NCBI GenBank assembly: GCA_030248295.1 | Contig: JASANH010001446.1 | Coordinates: 868,001-932,000, forward strand | Direction of reading: 5' to 3' | Source: Mesodorylaimus sp. YZB2_4 | Lineage: Eukaryota > Nematoda > Enoplea > Dorylaimida > Dorylaimidae | Length of the DNA stretch: 64,000 nt | Shown: in pieces, positions 12,243 through 24,732 of the stretch | Position numbering within the stretch: position 1 is the stretch's first letter | How the letters are laid out: the number at the start of each line of letters is the position of its first letter | The notes under the pieces: model-generated | The model's input: the letters and a program-made list of their open reading frames with translations, nothing else | Told to the model about the DNA's origin: nothing | Database searches by the model: none | Translations under genes and position numbers: made by a program

Positions 12243-13867
12243 CTTATTCTTCTTAGGGGCAAGTAGGAGGAGCAGAATTTAAAAAAATTGGCTCGGCTTT
12301 TTGCCGGCTTGGTTGGCTTTTAATTTGAAGATGGCAAATAGAATTGGCTGGGGTCGATTGGCCAGCGCGCGTGGCAATTAATTTTGCTCAACACACTTTC
12401 CATGTAATTCTATCCTAAGGCCAGGGCACGGGTCGACGAGAGTGCGCGCGCTCAGGTAGCGAGAGGCAGTAGCAATAAACCGATTCGCACACGTGGACCG
12501 GTGTGGGAATGTCGAAAGGGCAGACTCAGCGGCGTCACAGAATCTAGACCAAAGCGAGGAAGGAATATTGGGGCCCGGTCTAAAAGACATCCGCTCGTGC
12601 GAATCCGCGGGGCGCCAACAACATCATCGCCCACCATCAGCCCAGCGCCGCCGCCGCCGCCGTCGTTCCGTCAGCGAATACGAAGACGAGCAAAGCCATA
12701 GACCTCCCGCTAAACACAAAATCTTGGCCTCGTCTTTTTTGATGGACGATGTGGACGTTGTTCGATCAACAAGCTTGCGCCGACGATATAAAACGTGATT
12801 TCTGGCCGCCTCCTGGCGCCCCCCTCATCCACTTAGCGCCGCCTGGCCTCCCCGTCTCCTTCATTCAGTTCGAAAAACTTTTCACTCTTCCACCCTACTT
12901 GCATTGCATTGCAAGAATGCATGGAATGACAGACTCGCTGTCATCACGCAATACTAGCTAAAGCTTCCTGCTCTCGCTGCACTTATGTTGTCATGACCCA
13001 CGCAAAGCGCACAGGTTCTAGTCCCATGCAACTCTGTGGCTCACTTGTAAAGTCATGGCTCTTGGCCTAGTGTTTTGATGAAAAGCACCTGCATGGATTC
13101 TCCAAAAGTAGTCCTGCTTACGATTATACAATCTGTTTTTTTGGGAATGTACACCCGGCCTATGCTGTAACGTGGAGGGCGTGTATATTCTCAAAGAAAA
13201 CAGGTTATAACGTGGGGTCACGCGCATTTTCTGACTGTGGTCGAGCTGGTCCTGAAAGACTCTACATTTGCATTCATGGAAAACTCGTTGGGTTTGAGAG
13301 TAACAAAATCGAATGCGCTAGCCTAGGTGTAGGCAATTTTTCTGTGTCCACCTGAGGTTTGGTGCGGTTGCAGGGCATCGCACATATTACAGACAGTACG
13401 CACTTTTGTAAGCCTGTGGCTTTGTCGATTTTGAGGGGCCCTGGCACAGGACCTACAGTATTTGTGAGAGGACCTAATTTCAATGTCTAAATTTCAAACC
13501 AGCACCACCCAACTCAGATGTTTTTAAATACAGTATGCGAAAACCCACAATAAATCTTCACTTGTCCCTACTAATATCCCTTGCTGGGATCCATTTCAAA
13601 TCCTGTAGCCTTGTATAGCCAGGGTAGCAAGTGGGACGGGGCATAACACCTTATGAATATGCGCCAACTGTCTGCTTGCCGCTTGTGGCGCCACCTACCA
13701 AAACAGAGCGCTGGATACCTACTTGTTGTGGCCAGAAAGTGCTCACTCAAGATGGGAACTTCGAATGACAAGTATACTATAGAGGTACCAGGGAGCTGAT
13801 AGCGAATGAATCTAGCGCGGCTAACGCACAATGTGATAGTCACTCTCTTACAACTTCATGTGTCAAA
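12243..13867. other. Intergenic upstream of the SMOC-like gene
   Basis: GC-rich upstream flank with short basic open frames that I do not accept as genes. It includes the GCC repeat at 12645. A TATAAAA-like string near 12786 is on the plus strand and is not placed for the minus-strand gene. Confidence 0.45.
12645..12662 (+). repeat. GCC trinucleotide microsatellite
   Basis: Six uninterrupted GCC units, read directly from the sequence. Confidence 0.8.
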
Positions 13868-14412
13868 CGGCCGCGGTGGTGCAGCGCGGTTCGGCATTCG
13901 TCTCTCCGTATTGCTTGGGAGCTAGTGGCTAGACTCGTCCCGGGTTCGATTCCCGGTGATGGAGGTCGGTTTGCGAACCATAAACCCACTCTGACTGCAC
14001 ACCTGACCGTGAATGACTCACCCAGTACCGTCAAGATGGTCCGAGTGGAGAGACGGAAGCCAAACGAGTAGACAGTCTCGGCTGTCGAACACCGACAGGG
14101 TTCATAGCCCGCCCGCCATCGTCCGAGGAAGTCGGAGTCCTGTCCAGGATGCCCTCGCGGGGGGCCCAGGGGGACACGCAGGGGAGCGCTGGGCCCCCCC
14201 CCCCAAAGCCCACCCCCCCCAGAAAAAAAGGGTCCACCCGCCACTATCCGAGTCAGTGTACAGTTCAGGATGCCCTCGTGTGAAGGTGCTCTTAGTGGAG
14301 ACATGCAGAGGGACGCTGCTGTGTGCTGGTACCAGCACAGCCGAGCTTTTACGGTTTGAATATTGGCTGGCTGTTCGCAAAACGGGTTTCAGCTCATAAA
14401 AATTGTTTGAAA
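13868..14412 (+). mobile_element. tRNA-derived SINE, copy 1 (with internal tail duplication)
   Basis: The head carries an A box (TGGTGCAGCGCGG at 13877) and a perfect B box (GGTTCGATTCC, 13943-13953), the internal pol III promoter of tRNAs. It aligns along its whole length with the copy at 40020-40422, including the CTGTCCAGGATGCCCTCG and GTGGAGAC tail blocks, and ends in an A-rich stretch. Unlike that copy, the tail segment from about 14110 to 14210 is repeated at 14235-14320 after a C/A tract, making the element longer (about 545 against 403 bp). No convincing target-site duplication was found. Confidence 0.85.
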
Positions 14413-15503
14413 AATACAGACCAGACGATATGGAGAAAGAAGTGCAGAAAAGCAGGCAGAACAAACCCTCGCAAAATGACGATTTGGTCGATTCGGTTTT
14501 GGTTTGGCCAAGTTGGTTTTGAAATTAGCACAGCTGTCTCAAAAACATGACGGTATCCATGTAACGTGCAAATTGTGCAAACGTTTTGACTGCTGGCCGG
14601 TGGCGCATGTCAAACCATCCTCATGTCAATGTAACCGAGAGGGATACTTTGACATGGATATTTGCGTAAAGGAAGTAAAAGCATGAGACTCACAAGACTA
14701 CGTAGCAGCATCGAACAACATTTTAATAGGGGGAATAAAAATCAAGCTAAAAAAAAAATCATTTTTGACCGCCACAAAAGTTGCCACGCTTTTAAAAGGA
14801 GCGATATGTTTCAAAAAAGCGTTCTTCCTTCGCATTGTTATTAAAGAACTTGGCAATTAAACGGCGAAAATGCAGGTTATAATTAAGGATAAAGGATGCA
14901 CTGAAAACGAGGTTAAAATGTTATGCCGTGAATGGGAGCGTGAAAAAATTGACTAGAGGTAATGCTGCAACATATTTTATAAACTTTGGTTATTTGAATA
15001 CTGGCTGTCACTCACCATCAAATTTGCCTTGGGCACATCATGTTCATGTTCATGTTTTTCCACATCACCAAACGCTTATGCGCACTCGAGGGTAAAGGGA
15101 CACATTTTACACAAAATGATTTACCGGCCCAACATGTTGGAAGTCAATGAGACTGAAATAAAAGGGATCCTCATGACATACAGAACTGACCTAATGTTTG
15201 CTGAACTCAGTCTACAGTGCATCGCAGTCTGAAGGAAAGGTTATATTTCCCAGAAGTACTAGTCCTCAGACACGTGCAAACGAGTGCCTAACCTTAGCTA
15301 AGCCAGAGAGAGAGATTTAGTGGGAGACTCGTCATGGTTGTCGAGACACAACAATGGCCACTGATATTAATCTCTTGCGCATGCGTAGAAGCAAATTTTG
15401 TAGAATGTTCTACTTGCACTCACGATTGCATGTGCTCTAACGCGGCCAGTCCTCGAGGGGGTATATTAGGTGGGTGGAGAAAAGGACTGAAAAAGGAGTG
15501 AAA
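14413..15503. other. Intergenic, no gene seen
   Basis: AT-rich spacer between the SINE and the 15.5-kb inverted-repeat element. No coding signal was recognised. Confidence 0.5.
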
Positions 15504-17433
15504 TTAGCAAAAAATTCATGAAATGAAACTGGGAAAGGTACTACATGTGGTTTGATGCGCCTTCGGAGCAGGCCAGTTCAGGCTGACAAAAGGTGATCAA
15601 GAAAGATCCTGCCTGGCTCTGGCTGGTCACATGTACTCGCGGTTTTAGGGTTGACAAGTAGACCATAGCAACTAGCCTTATTTATGTCACCGGCCATGCC
15701 AGATGCTACTCTGAGCGATGCTGATGCACCAAGGTATTGTTCCAGAAGCAGCGCATCTTGCATGCTTCTGCTTGATGCTTTCGTGATCGCGATAAAATCA
15801 AGCACAAGGAGCAAGTCCGGCACCTTATTTCGCATTGCCTATCCAGACATCAGGGAATGCGCAATAAATGGGGACTGAGCCATCATTTCCCATTCGTATC
15901 AAATATTTTCTGTTCGAATGTCCACTTGCTATCTCTGAATGCCAAGGATATGCGAATCTTGCAATACAGCGTCTGGCGCCAGGGTGATGATCCCTTCAGC
16001 TATTGGCAATAGACCCCAAAAGGTGCACAGTCGTTTAACTCTCCAAAAATCTCAGGGCCTCAAGAATGGGTAGCTACTGTAGATCTAGCTGGGTGGCTTC
16101 TGCTGACCAGGCGTATAAATCTCGCAGGTAGGTACTTAAGTAAAACTTTCCTGCAAACCATAATGGCTTAGGGACTTTGGAGGGAGCTTGTTTCACGACT
16201 TCCAAATGCTTTATTATGGACCCGATTACAAGTTTATGAAATTACAGCGTTTTAGCTTTGAGCCCCAGAGCTCACTGGGCACTGGGCGCTGTACCTAACA
16301 AGTTACATATACAATAATGAAACACTGGGTTATCCACTGCTAAGGTAATATAAATCAGGAAAAGAAGATTATCCTGTCCTATCGACTCCTCACCGACACG
16401 AGGCAACAGAAAGACAACGCGCTTGCGATCCAAAAGCAGTGTGAGCAAAGGCTAGCGTGGACACATCGACAGATCCACGCGTATACACGCAAGAAATAGA
16501 TCATTTCCTCATGTATAAATCATGAGACAGAGCCAAATCTCATGAGCAGTTATAAGAAAAGAATTCACTCGGCTTCAAATAGTTGTTATTACAATTTTCC
16601 TGCCTGAAGTTGCATATCCCAGTTCTCAGGCAATCTAGCAGACGACAGAACCTCACAACTCACTGGCTCACGACAAAGAGCTAAAACTCTAAACACTGTT
16701 TTTAAAATATGCCCCAACAGGGACTGAACGAGAGAAAAAAGTTTTCCTGCATGTATACTGAAATATTATCTGCCACTATACACTTCTGTGCTCAACATTC
16801 CGAGGATGTGTTACCTAGGCTGCTTGCCCTATTTTGCTTCGGCTGACTGCTGGATAATCTGAGGATATGTGGAGAACATCCGCAGCAGGAGAACACCAGT
16901 GCTCACCGAATTCCTCTGCAGACCCAAATTCCATCCTTTAGATGAGTCACCAAATTCATCTTCACTTGAAAGTAATATTTATGAGCACTTATAAATTCCA
17001 TGCATTGGGTCAAAAGCGCCAGGCACGCAAAACATCCCAGTGTCTGAATTTCGTTGTGCCCCACTGCTGCTAGAAGGTCTTACGAAACTGCACAGTCATG
17101 AAAACTCCAGCATGAGTAGGAGATTGCGCAATTAAAAAAAGAGACCTGTCCTGCAAGTATAATAACATTTTTCTCAACACAGCCTCTGAAATATCCACTA
17201 TACAAGAGCTGCAGATGTGAGAAATTTCTAACAGACACCTTCCGCATGCTGGTGAAATAAATGAGGCTAGTTGTTATGGTCTACTTGTCAACCCTAAAAC
17301 CGCGAGTACATGTGACCAGCCAGGGCAGGATCTTTCTTGATCACCTTTTGTCAGCCTGGACTGGCCTGCTCCGAAGGCGCATCAAACCACATGTACTACC
17401 TTTCCCAGTTTCATTTCATGAATTTTTGGCTAA
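15504..17433. mobile_element. TIR DNA transposon, non-autonomous, about 1.9 kb
   Basis: Terminal inverted repeats of about 190 bp: 15504-15693 and 17249-17433. The left end reads TTAGCAAAAAATTCATG and the right end, reversed, TTAGCCAAAAATTCATG. The arms are about 90 percent alike by eye, down to a shared CTACTTGTCAACCCTAAAAC block. The 1.55-kb interior has no long open frame and no transposase motif, so the copy would depend on an enzyme encoded elsewhere. A clear target-site duplication is not visible, so the superfamily is not assigned. Confidence 0.8.
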
Positions 17434-18659
17434 TCATCTGAAAGATTCAGGTAAAGGTGTGCAGGAAACTCGAAAGGAGAAGATCGCTGATGCCAACTAG
17501 CCAATCCAAATAATCGCCCATGTCCAGATGTACTGCATCCAATACGAGTTGCGTCAGAATTAGAATACCGATGGTTTTGCCGACTTGGTTGGGCCGTTTC
17601 ATGAAACTGAGCACGAGAACAGAAAGGGTTTTCATAATGTATGCTGTAGGTACTTGCGCTGAGACAGTGTCTACAGTCCAGGATAGTCTAGCAATTTTGA
17701 GCATTCTGCTGTAAAGAATTTCGCAATGAATTCGAATGTTACATGTGTGAGAAGCTCGGTAGGTAGCAAGGAAGCTATTTTGACAGCATATGGGTATCAG
17801 TCGTCTGCATGCGCAAGAAGTCGAAAGAGTTCGGTATCAAAAGCAACAGTATCATAAGAATAGTCAAGAGCCAAACACGATCCGTCATGGATTCTCTCCC
17901 AAAGACAACTGCAAGTATCCGTTGAGATGGCAACTGCTTCTTCCGCAGCGTGATACGCGCGATATTTTGCGATCAGATCAAGAAGACAGGAAATCGATAC
18001 CATTTAGGCATTTAGAATTCGCTCCAAATTTTCTAACCCTTGTTCCTCCATGTTTGAATATCTACATATCTACATCTCTATATGTACTGTGCGGTCTGTG
18101 TCTTCGTTGACAAAGAAGGTGCTTGTTCGAAAGAAATATCAGGTCTAAAATATTTTGCAACAACCAAAATTATTCCCGGATATTTTACATGACCCCGGCT
18201 AGATTGGCATATGTCAATGTAACCGACCTTGACATAGGACTTTGCCCATGTCAAACTCTTCCGGTTACTTTGACGTGAGACACCGGCTATAGGCAAAGGC
18301 AATTGCTAGTACAGTTTTGCCACATAATGCAAGGACGACGACAGTTGATTTGGGTAATCTTGATGCGCTGCTAGTAAAAACACACTAATCGTAAGCATGC
18401 TTTATCATGTTCAGTGCCATGCCAAGCTCTGAGAGTCGAGGAGGCATGTCTCTCTCGGTTGCCATTCCCATTGGAGCCATCACGTTGCTACTGTTTGCCA
18501 CGCATTTTAAAAAATGCATGATCAAGGGGTTCAAGGCACCTTCAGCTATTTCTGCGTTCAAGTTGGTTCAGCTCATTCGTCTTCTTCAGCACATCCATCA
18601 TCATGCACTCCCAGGGCACAGCACATGATCAGAACGCGACAAGGCTTATTACTCGATCA
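17434..18659. other. Intergenic, no gene seen
   Basis: Short open frames only. A stretch at about 18200-18290 contains inverted TGTCAA / TTGACA words (ATGTCAATGTAACCG, related to one at about 14620), possibly the remnant of another small repeat. Confidence 0.45.
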
Positions 18660-19043
18660 CTAACGGCCGTGGTACGTGGCGACGTATTTCTGGAGCATGT
18701 CGACGACGTCAATGGCTAGTCGGCTGGCGTTCTTCGACATTCACGCCTTGGCGATCTCGGCCAGCTCGAAAGGCATTTTACGCGGCGGGTCGACCCTCTT
18801 CCCTTCGTGCAGGTGCTCATCACGCGCGCACGTCTATCGTCTTGCTGTTGAAGTATTGCTGGTATGGATTGCGACCCTTGTACATCTGAAAAGCAGAGTG
18901 TGCAGTTTTTGAACAAGATAGACAGCTTCCGCTTGGTGGCGAGGTTAGTGGTCCGGGCCATCCTCGACAGGCCAAAGTCGGCGATCTTCACGACTGTCCA
19001 GTTGCCCACCTTGCATGCCAAGCAGTTCCGAGGCGCGATGTCC
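18660..19043 (-). pseudogene. Tyrosine kinase pseudogene fragment
   Basis: After an acceptor (TTTTCAG, exon from 19043) the minus strand reads RDIAPRNCL, then VKIADFGLSRMA, the catalytic-loop and DFG motifs of a receptor- or Fes/Abl-type tyrosine kinase (the loop motif is degenerate, RDIAPRN for RDLAARN). A second piece (about 18893 downward) carries GRNPYQQYFNSKTIDV, then, after a frameshift and stops near 18815, LHEGKRVDPPRKMPFELAEI and a final helix, matching the C-lobe end. The activation-segment end, the APE motif and the F helix between the pieces are missing and the frame is broken. No N-lobe was found upstream. It is a decayed copy of a kinase different from the intact Src-like gene at 24.7 kb. 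Confidence 0.72.
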
Positions 19044-19092
19044 CTGAAAAGACCAACTTTTCAAACGATTACAAGATGATTGGTCGACCACG

Positions 19093-19132
19093 AGGCTGCT
19101 TTATTATGGGACAGGCTGCTTTATTATGGGAC
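19093..19132. repeat. 20-bp tandem duplication
   Basis: The 20-mer AGGCTGCTTTATTATGGGAC occurs twice back to back. Seen directly in the sequence. Confidence 0.9.
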
Positions 19133-20665
19133 ATGTTCCCTTTACAATACCCATGACATTGAAAATTGTAAAGTAGTACATTCTTTCCAACAATCAATTT
19201 GGCCGAGCACACTGATCACAAATATCCAAACATCATCGAAATCTATCTGGTAGTTATCAAAATACTTGATTTCGATAGTACGTGTCATCTTGTGTCATCT
19301 ACTACAGTAGAGCAGTTCAATATTGCAGTTTAACTTTTTGAGCTTGTGACACTTGCTCTTCTCTTGTACATCCTGTGTACAGGGGCAGCTCAGCTGATTA
19401 CGGTATCATCCATGCTCTTGTGCATTGCGCTGTCTTCGAAGTGGGTGTACATTCTTCCTTCCTATCATGAACCAAAAAACCATCATTTAAAGAAGGTGCT
19501 GCACTGGTGTGATACTTCGGTGCGGAAGCATCTACCTACGTGTGCAAGAGCACCTTGGCGGGCGGTACAAATTGCGAGGAGACACCATCATCGAAGGATG
19601 CCAGTTACACTGGACAGGCAAACACGCACAATCAGGACAAAGCTAATCCCTTGTAACATGCGACGACGACATGTAACCCGGTATTTCGTAGTTTGACATT
19701 TTCATTCTGACCAAACGTGAACGGGACACAGAGCGGATGAGGATACAAAAGTTTCAAGACAGTGTGCGCCAGGTCAGTATCGGATCGGAGTTGTGCGGGC
19801 GTGAATCATGTTTAGCTTGTTTAGCGTAAGCGGAAGGCAGCTTTCGGTTTTCTCAACCGATAGATTACCAGCATTTTGTTACAGAAGTTAGGGCACTGCA
19901 GTATAACTACAAGTTGAGGTCGCGATAGGCCATACCTCCATGTTGGTCATCGTTTGGATTATTTGTGACCTGAGAATACCTAATGAAGCCCATATTGTGC
20001 TGACTCCAACTGGCTCCACAAAGCATCCTTGGAGAATTATCATTCGAATGTTTCGAGTCAGTTTAAAAAAGGAGACTAGCTGAAGTTTAAAATGATTCTG
20101 CGTTCCGATACCTACGGGGAGCACCATCATCGGAATGCAGAGTCATTGAGTGATGGGGTTATTGGGAAATTGTGGTTTGGTCTAATTCAAACTACAGTAT
20201 TACTCCATCACGCTCTCTTTTTCCAAGACCAGTACCTACTGCTCCATGGTCATTTCTATAGCTCTATGAACCATTCGTGAGCAAGATCACTTGAGCTTTG
20301 GAAAAGCCAAGATAAAGACCGGCCGAGTTTTTGTACTTCATCGTCAGTCCACCTACTTGCGTTCACATCAGCAGGGTGCTAGAATCCCGATTAGAATCAC
20401 GCTACCGAATTCTTTATTACAGACTTTTTGAAGCACTGGCACAAGATTGTTCCTGTTCTTGTGTAGACGCGTCTCTACGTGGCATACTCTAACAGCTCTT
20501 ATCGCTGGTGCTACAACATATATTTGCCGGAATATCGAATAGAATGTACAGTATAGGAAGTACCCACGATGTGATTGGAAATAGGGGCCAGTGCCTGACA
20601 GCATTTATTTTATCCTTGCGTTGCCTAGAGAACAACTAGCGTAGATAAATAGAAAACCCGGGCGC
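19133..20665. other. Intergenic, no gene seen
   Basis: Spacer upstream of the prolyl 4-hydroxylase gene. No coding, RNA or repeat structure was recognised beyond scattered TACAGTA words. Confidence 0.45.
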
Positions 20666-23600
20666 ATGATGCTGACCGGTCGGTTATTATTTTTGCTCTT
20701 CGGAGTTGTCAGCTCACTTTTCTCTACTGATCCCAAATATATTGCCAAAATAGAAGCATCAATGGCTGACGCAGTGCGGGAATATATTCATAGTGAAACA
20801 AAGAAGCTGGAAATTCTAAGCAGGTACATCCTCGCTCATTCTGGTCCAGTATATGACTGATCTTTAATCACAATCAGGAAAAGGGCATTTAGGCATGCTA
20901 AAGATTTGGAAAAGAGGTCGAAATCGCTGGGCACCTTGGAATTCAACCCTCTGGCGATGTATCTGACGATGCAAAGTTTGATTGACGAGTGGAAAATCTT
21001 GTATGGGAAAATGAATTCCACAACTTTACCTAGTGAGCGCTCACAAAGTTTGGCATTTCTGTCTACACAAGATTTGAACATATCCCTTTTTCAGGCTTGA
21101 CTTACACCGTCCCAAAGCTAGATGACGTGTCTGACGTGGTCAACGCAATATTTCGCGTACAAGACGTGTATCAGCTGGAATCCACCGATATCGCATCTGG
21201 TTCAGTACCCGGTCTAGCCATATCTGGAAGTCTAAGTGGTAAATTTTGTCCAGCAATGGACTCGATCAATTTATGGACACCTGATGGCTGCCGATCATTC
21301 TCATTTTCAGCTAAAAATTGCCTCGATATTGGTCGCATCGCCTTTGACAACAATGACCACTTCCATGCAATAAAATGGCTTGGAGAAGCCCTAACCCGAT
21401 CTTCTGAGGAAACTCCACCAAGTGTAGAGGGCTATGAAATTTACCCTTTATTTGCCTTGTCACTGAGCCAAGCTAGTACAGCTAATAGACTAGGGGCGAG
21501 ACAGGTTGCTCGACTATTCGAAGACATAGTAGATCAAAAGAAGGTTGACCAGGTTGTGAAAAAGTACCCTGCTTTCAAAACCATTTTGAACGAGGCAGCA
21601 GATGAGGCAACAGTTGAATTCGAAAACCTGCCACCTATTAAGAATATTCGCTTGGACAAGCATCAGAGCTTGGAACAACCAAGATACGAAATGCTATGCA
21701 GGAGAGAATATCAAAACAAGGTATATCTAGACTATGCTGTTGACCCGGTCTCTGTTTTAAAGTGATGCTAAAACTGGTTTCACGTGAGTGCTTTTGAGCC
21801 GTACCTGGGGCTATCAAACCGCTAAAGCATACTGTATTTAATGCACAGTTCTTAGGTTCTGCCCGCCAATTCGTCCTACACCTGTCACTACGATCGTACT
21901 TCTCCTTACCTTTTATTGGCGCCTACAAAAGTTGAGATTTTACATCATAAGCCCCTACTTCTCAAGTTTCATCAGATAATCAGCGATCCGGAAATTGAAG
22001 TATTGCGGCGATTCATAAGCGATCAGAACAAAGTAAGAGCTAGTGTACACTTTAGGTAAATTGACCTTCCATATAGGCGTTTTATCAAAGCAGGTGTCCA
22101 GAGCAGGTGTAGGCGACGCAAATGGCGTTGCGAAGTTGGATACGACAATTAGAGACAGTTTCGTGTAAGTTCTGGCCATGTTTCTAGAGGCATATTTTTT
22201 TCTTTGTTCCCTTTCTTCATTATCAGCCTTGCGCACTTACTTCTGACAGGAGGAAGATATGAGATAGGAAACGTGGAAACCATCATTATCTTGGATCGTG
22301 TTCAGTCGACCTCGGATAATTGCTACCGCTTAGGACCCAAAAAAGTTGCAATTATCCGATTTCGCAATTATGCGAGGTTCAAAAGCATTTTTCGAAAAAC
22401 GTTCCAATTACGCGAAGTTTTCTTAGACAGACACCAGAAATTTTTAAGCTCCCACAAATGCTTATTATATCAGTGGCTCATAACAACGTCAGTTTTATCG
22501 ATTGACTAATAAGTAGATAAAGCGGAATTCTCGCCCAGCACTTGCAGCTAAAAATAGTCAGCAATCTGCTTTGAAAACTCTGTAGTTCTTCCACGCAGCA
22601 TATGCTGCACTGGATCTATGCAGAATGATTCTTGATTTGCTATGATTCCTCCTGCGCTTTGTAGCGTCTGGCCGTCAGTGCACTTATGCGTGCAGTTGAG
22701 GTCATCTTTACCATGTTGGTCAGTGCGTTGAGCCGGCATGGTAAACGGTTGTCCCTCTTATGTTTGTCTGCCTCGCCCTCTATCCTTCTGCTAGAATAAG
22801 CCAAGTCCCGAATTTCTGGACGAAATTCATCTAAACTTGTTGCAGGAAAAATGAAAATTGCAATTAAGCGCAGCAAAATTCGCTTTTTGGTGAAAAAAGA
22901 GTTGCTATTAGGCGAAGTTGCAAATATTCAAGTTGAAATTATCCGAGGTTGGAATTCTTGTGTGACAGCGACTATAGCATATTAATGACTAGCTACAGCC
23001 TTTCTCACATAGGTAACGAAAAATAAAACTAACGCTATTAAATATTACAGGACATGGGTGTTCGCAAGCGACCATCAAGTCGTAGCGAACTTGCAAAAAC
23101 GTGTCAGCGATGTGACTAAACTAACTCTCCGATATTCTGAAGGTCTTCAAGTATGTGCTAGGATCGCCATGTCTACATGACCTTTCATTCACCTAGTTAC
23201 TTGCAGCTGAGTATGTATGGCGTAGGTGGTCATTACAGACCTCACTACGATTTTAGCGCTGTAAGTAAGCTTACTGTACACGAATATTTTGTAATCACGC
23301 AGCTTGAAATCATTTAGAGATTTGGCAGCACAGATACCCCTGATTTCCCGAGCTGGCGTATGGCGACATTCATGTTCTACGTGCGTTTCCTTTTCCGCAT
23401 TCCCCTCATATCACCGCTAGCTGTGGCCTTTTGTAGTTACTGGAACCTGCAGCTGGAGGTGGAACTGTTTTCCCCTTCGCCAATTTGGTAGTGAAGCCGA
23501 CCAAAGTATGGCCGCACAAAGTCATGTTATGCCGCAGACTGTCCTGAAATCACTTTTAGAACGATGGCCTATTTTGGTATAATCTAAGATCACGTGGCGA

Positions 23601-23784
23601 TGGGGATTACTACACGCTACATGCCGGGTGCCCGATCATAAGCGGTACGAAATTGGTTGCTAATCAGTGGATCATGAACAAGGGGCAAGAGTTCGTAAAG
23701 AGATGCGAGCTGAACGAACATTATGTGTCGCCTTGGGGGGAAATGAGAAGGTCATTGATAAGAAGCATGAATAAGAATACTTGA
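20666..23784 (+). CDS. Prolyl 4-hydroxylase alpha subunit
   Basis: Eleven exons (20666-20823, 20878-21032, 21095-21238, 21311-21720, 21856-22032, 22094-22164, 23051-23150, 23207-23260, 23318-23380, 23437-23505, 23560-23784) join in frame to 541 residues, the usual family length. A signal peptide (MMLTGRLLFLLFGVVSS) directs it to the ER lumen. The N-terminal dimerisation domain and the peptide-binding TPR-like domain (LDIGRIAFDNNDHFHAIKWL) come first, then the dioxygenase domain. The iron ligands are His418 and Asp420 (RPHYDF) and His488 (YTLHAGCP); Lys498 binds 2-oxoglutarate. The enzyme hydroxylates prolines in collagen X-Pro-Gly repeats, normally as a tetramer with protein disulfide isomerase, and collagen secretion and cuticle or matrix stability depend on it. 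Intron 3 (21239-21310) is 72 bp without stops, so it can be misread as coding. Intron 6 holds a MITE. Confidence 0.93.
22309..22949. mobile_element. MITE in a prolyl 4-hydroxylase intron
   Basis: Perfect 13-bp terminal inverted repeats, ACCTCGGATAATT at 22309-22321 and its complement at 22937-22949, bound a 641-bp segment with no coding capacity. Variants of the end motif (CAATTATCCGA, CAATTATGCGAGG, ATTACGCGAAG, CTATTAGGCGAAG) recur inside as subterminal repeats in both orientations. A target-site duplication is not clear. Confidence 0.7.
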
Positions 23785-24732
23785 AGTGAATAGTTTAGAA
23801 AGACCAGTTGATTCTGATGAGAATATCGTTTTTAACTTGAATGCCAGTGTGTCAGAAAGTGATTTTATCACTTGAATTTGAATTTGACAAACTTTTACAC
23901 TACAACGAAACATCGACATCAGTCACATGGCAGGCGCTGGCGCAGGTGCAGGTAGAGTGCGAAGATCTATGTAGATAAACAAACCCTCGGACATGGAACT
24001 TCATGGTTATTTGCCGCTAGACGCGCCTTCGGCAGGCAAGTCTTTGGAGCCTGCGGAGAAGTCTGTTGAGTTTACTTGCAAGAAAATCCTGTACAGTAGG
24101 CTTCTCACGAGAAATGTTATGAAAACACACAAGAATATTCATTGTAAGAGAAGCGGTAAGAACGCTTACAGAGACATCTCTGTATATTTGACCTCTTTAG
24201 CGACACACTTGGCCTTGTTCTTGGCTAATACATATAGGTACATGATCAGTTTGCAGTACTTGCACAGTAACCAAGTGCGCCTGATTCAATCAAAAAAATT
24301 TTAGATCCTGATACTGAATTGAACACTCATTGATCAGCTCGTCGATTTGTCTCCTGTCATCCCTGTGGGCATCGTAAAATTGAGTGGTCTTGATAAGTTT
24401 TACTTTCTTTTCTGACTGTTGTTTGCACACTGATTTTGCGGCAAATTTTTGAATATTTGTCCAGTTAGAGCTTGGATGACAGCCTCCTTCGATGAGCTCG
24501 TAATAGTTAATGCGCTTATGGCAAGCTGCCAAAAATGAATAATCGCCAAGACCATTTCCCCTCCCTCCCCCAACCACCAACTAGTGTATTGCACAGTACA
24601 GTTGGGAAAGTCGCCCTCAGAAATCACCTAATTTACTTTACAATGTACGCTGATGATGCATTTCGCAGGCAACAGAGGTCATTGCGCAGTTGGTCGAGGT
24701 CTGCAAGTGGTCGTCATTCCGACGCCTCTGAA
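23785..24732. other. Intergenic, no gene assigned
   Basis: Between P4H and the Src-like kinase. A minus-strand open frame at 24290-24580 has a mildly protein-like composition but no recognisable domain or splice partners, so it is not called. The kinase 5' UTR and promoter should lie at the right end. Confidence 0.4.
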
